From: Bacillota bacterium
GTDB taxonomy: Bacteria; Bacillota; DTU025
Assembly (NCBI GenBank): GCA_019136685.1
Contig: JAGVTS010000108.1
Location: forward strand, 1-45,030
Direction of reading: 5' to 3'
Length of the DNA: 45,030 nt
The notes under the pieces were generated by a model, which searched no databases, had not been told where the DNA came from, and was given only the letters and a program-made list of their open reading frames with translations. How positions within the stretch are numbered: the stretch's first letter is position 1; each line of letters begins with the position of its first letter. Below, one piece after another: positions 44,143 to 45,030 of the stretch. Both the position numbers and the translations under genes were made by a program.

Positions 44143-45030
44143 TCACTGCCCGAAGATCACTCCATCCTCGCCAAGCCCGAAGCCAAGAGGAGTGCCTGGG
44201 AACGCCTTAAGCCGGAATTCCAGCCACACCCGCCTTGTGGTGAATTGATATGTTACCGCTATCTCCCTGCAGTGAAGGTCGCGCGTTATCCCGACGTCGC
44301 CGCGAACAAAACCCCCTTTTACCAGGTCGTACACGGTGACCCACTGTATACGCCAATCAGGCAGAGGACGCATGTCGGCAGATGACTCTACCCGTGTCAT
44401 CTGCCCGCGCGCGAAATCGTAGTAGCCCCCCGCTCTCAGCTGGAACTCGGGCGACGGCTGTACCACTACCCTGCCCAGCACGGATTTCGGCAATGCTTGC
44501 TGAATGTCATATGCGCCCGATAGCTCTAGGGATACTCCCTTGGCGACCTCGGCCTGCGCCGCTAGAGTCAAAGTGTCATAGGCCTGATACTTGAAGTCAT
44601 ACGCGGTTGCCATGGTCAACTTCAGAGGTCCAAATGTGGACGTCAACCTGGCGCCGATTCTGCTGGATGGACTGATCGCATCGAACCTGAACGGCGAAGC
44701 CCCCGATACTGACATTTGGTCGTAGCTCAGCCGGAGACTGGTCCCGACTGTCGGCTTCACCTGGACTCCTGCAGAATACCCAAGAGCAACCTGCGCCCCA
44801 TTTGCTCCGTATGCATCGAAAACTCCACGTACCGAACCGTCCACCGACAGCCATTTGCGCACATTCTGCGGATCCATCCTCAAGGTCACGTCGGCCTCCG
44901 CCTTGCCGGAAGTGACCTCTGAGCGGATCCCGCCTCGTATTGCGTCCTCGGTGTACCGGCCCAATACCCCCTTCAACGTGACCGATAGCGGCGTGCTGCC
45001 GATGGGAATCCGGTCGGAAACGGCCGTCAC
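44143..45030 (-). CDS. lptD: C-terminal part of LptD outer-membrane LPS assembly barrel (partial)
   Basis: The gene runs off the right edge, so only the last 295 residues are seen. They form consecutive amphipathic beta-strands, and the end (ITRDLHCREIAVTYQF, VWLEFRLKAFP, then GFGLGEDGVIFGQ) matches the closing strands of LptD in diderm Bacillota, including the DLHC motif. LptD inserts LPS into the outer leaflet. The following lptC and lptA genes confirm the context. Missing from the window are the N-terminal OstA domain and any LptE. Confidence 0.82.
   Translation of the reverse strand: MTAVSDRIPIGSTPLSVTLKGVLGRYTEDAIRGGIRSEVTSGKAEADVTLRMDPQNVRKWLSVDGSVRGVFDAYGANGAQVALGYSAGVQVKPTVGTSLRLSYDQMSVSGASPFRFDAISPSSRIGARLTSTFGPLKLTMATAYDFKYQAYDTLTLAAQAEVAKGVSLELSGAYDIQQALPKSVLGRVVVQPSPEFQLRAGGYYDFARGQMTRVESSADMRPLPDWRIQWVTVYDLVKGGFVRGDVGITRDLHCREIAVTYQFTTRRVWLEFRLKAFPGTPLGFGLGEDGVIFGQ

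Overview
This 45 kb window is a GC-rich chromosomal segment in which every gene I can support lies on the minus strand, so transcription runs from the high to the low coordinates. The gene content suggests a Bacillota (Firmicutes) relative that has an outer membrane. Firmicute-type hallmarks are ComFA/ComFC, long-form hibernation factor followed by secA and prfB, RecD2, CsaB, a split transketolase, an FtsEX/M23/CtpA/PDZ cluster and a DUF3084 protein. Diderm hallmarks are LptA, LptB, LptC, the C-terminal part of LptD, a lipid-A-disaccharide-synthase-like glycosyltransferase, and two beta-barrel-like proteins, one with a clear N-terminal SLH domain (OmpM type). Limnochordia-like or related uncultured diderm Bacillota fit best; this placement is inferred from gene content only. 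GTG and TTG starts with a GGAGG-like site about 8 nt upstream are common, and I moved several starts inward for that reason.

Reading in the direction of transcription: (1) 45030-42741, outer-membrane LPS transport: lptD (partial), lptC, lptA, ended by a hairpin terminator. (2) 42641-38227, an uncharacterised ABC system (large FtsX/MacB-like permease plus ATPase) with its own TATAAT box, then an LpxB-related glycosyltransferase. (3) 38072-35953, lptB and a DUF3084 envelope coiled-coil protein, ended by a terminator. (4) 35659-29010, the SLH/coiled-coil/beta-barrel protein with 37-residue tandem repeats and a very strong terminator, a small RNase H-fold (YqgF-like) protein, a second barrel-like exported protein, and a small exported repeat protein. 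(5) 28786-22634, metK, recD2, comFA, comFC. (6) 22518-14169, a P-type Ca2+ ATPase, hpf, a MobA-like nucleotidyltransferase-fold protein, secA, and prfB with an intact programmed +1 frameshift. (7) 14169-7731, DUF2993 protein, DUF5693 membrane protein, a CsaB-WecG/TagA fusion, and the two transketolase subunits. (8) 7628-356, ftsE, ftsX, a LytM peptidase with coiled coil, a CtpA protease, a PDZ membrane protein and a divergent polysaccharide deacetylase, mostly with overlapping stop/start codons.

The genes mostly serve one theme: building and tethering a two-membrane envelope. The Lpt genes move lipopolysaccharide-like lipid outward. The SLH protein probably joins the outer membrane to a cell-wall polymer, which the CsaB domain may pyruvylate. 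FtsEX with the LytM, CtpA and PDZ proteins remodels peptidoglycan at division. The least explained items are the hybrid ABC permease inside the Lpt region, the repeat-bearing SLH barrel with its satellite proteins, the hairpin that contains the ftsE ribosome-binding site, and the divergent nucleotidyltransferase beside secA. The first 355 bases hold no convincing gene apart from a possible start at the very edge, but do hold an inverted-repeat element.
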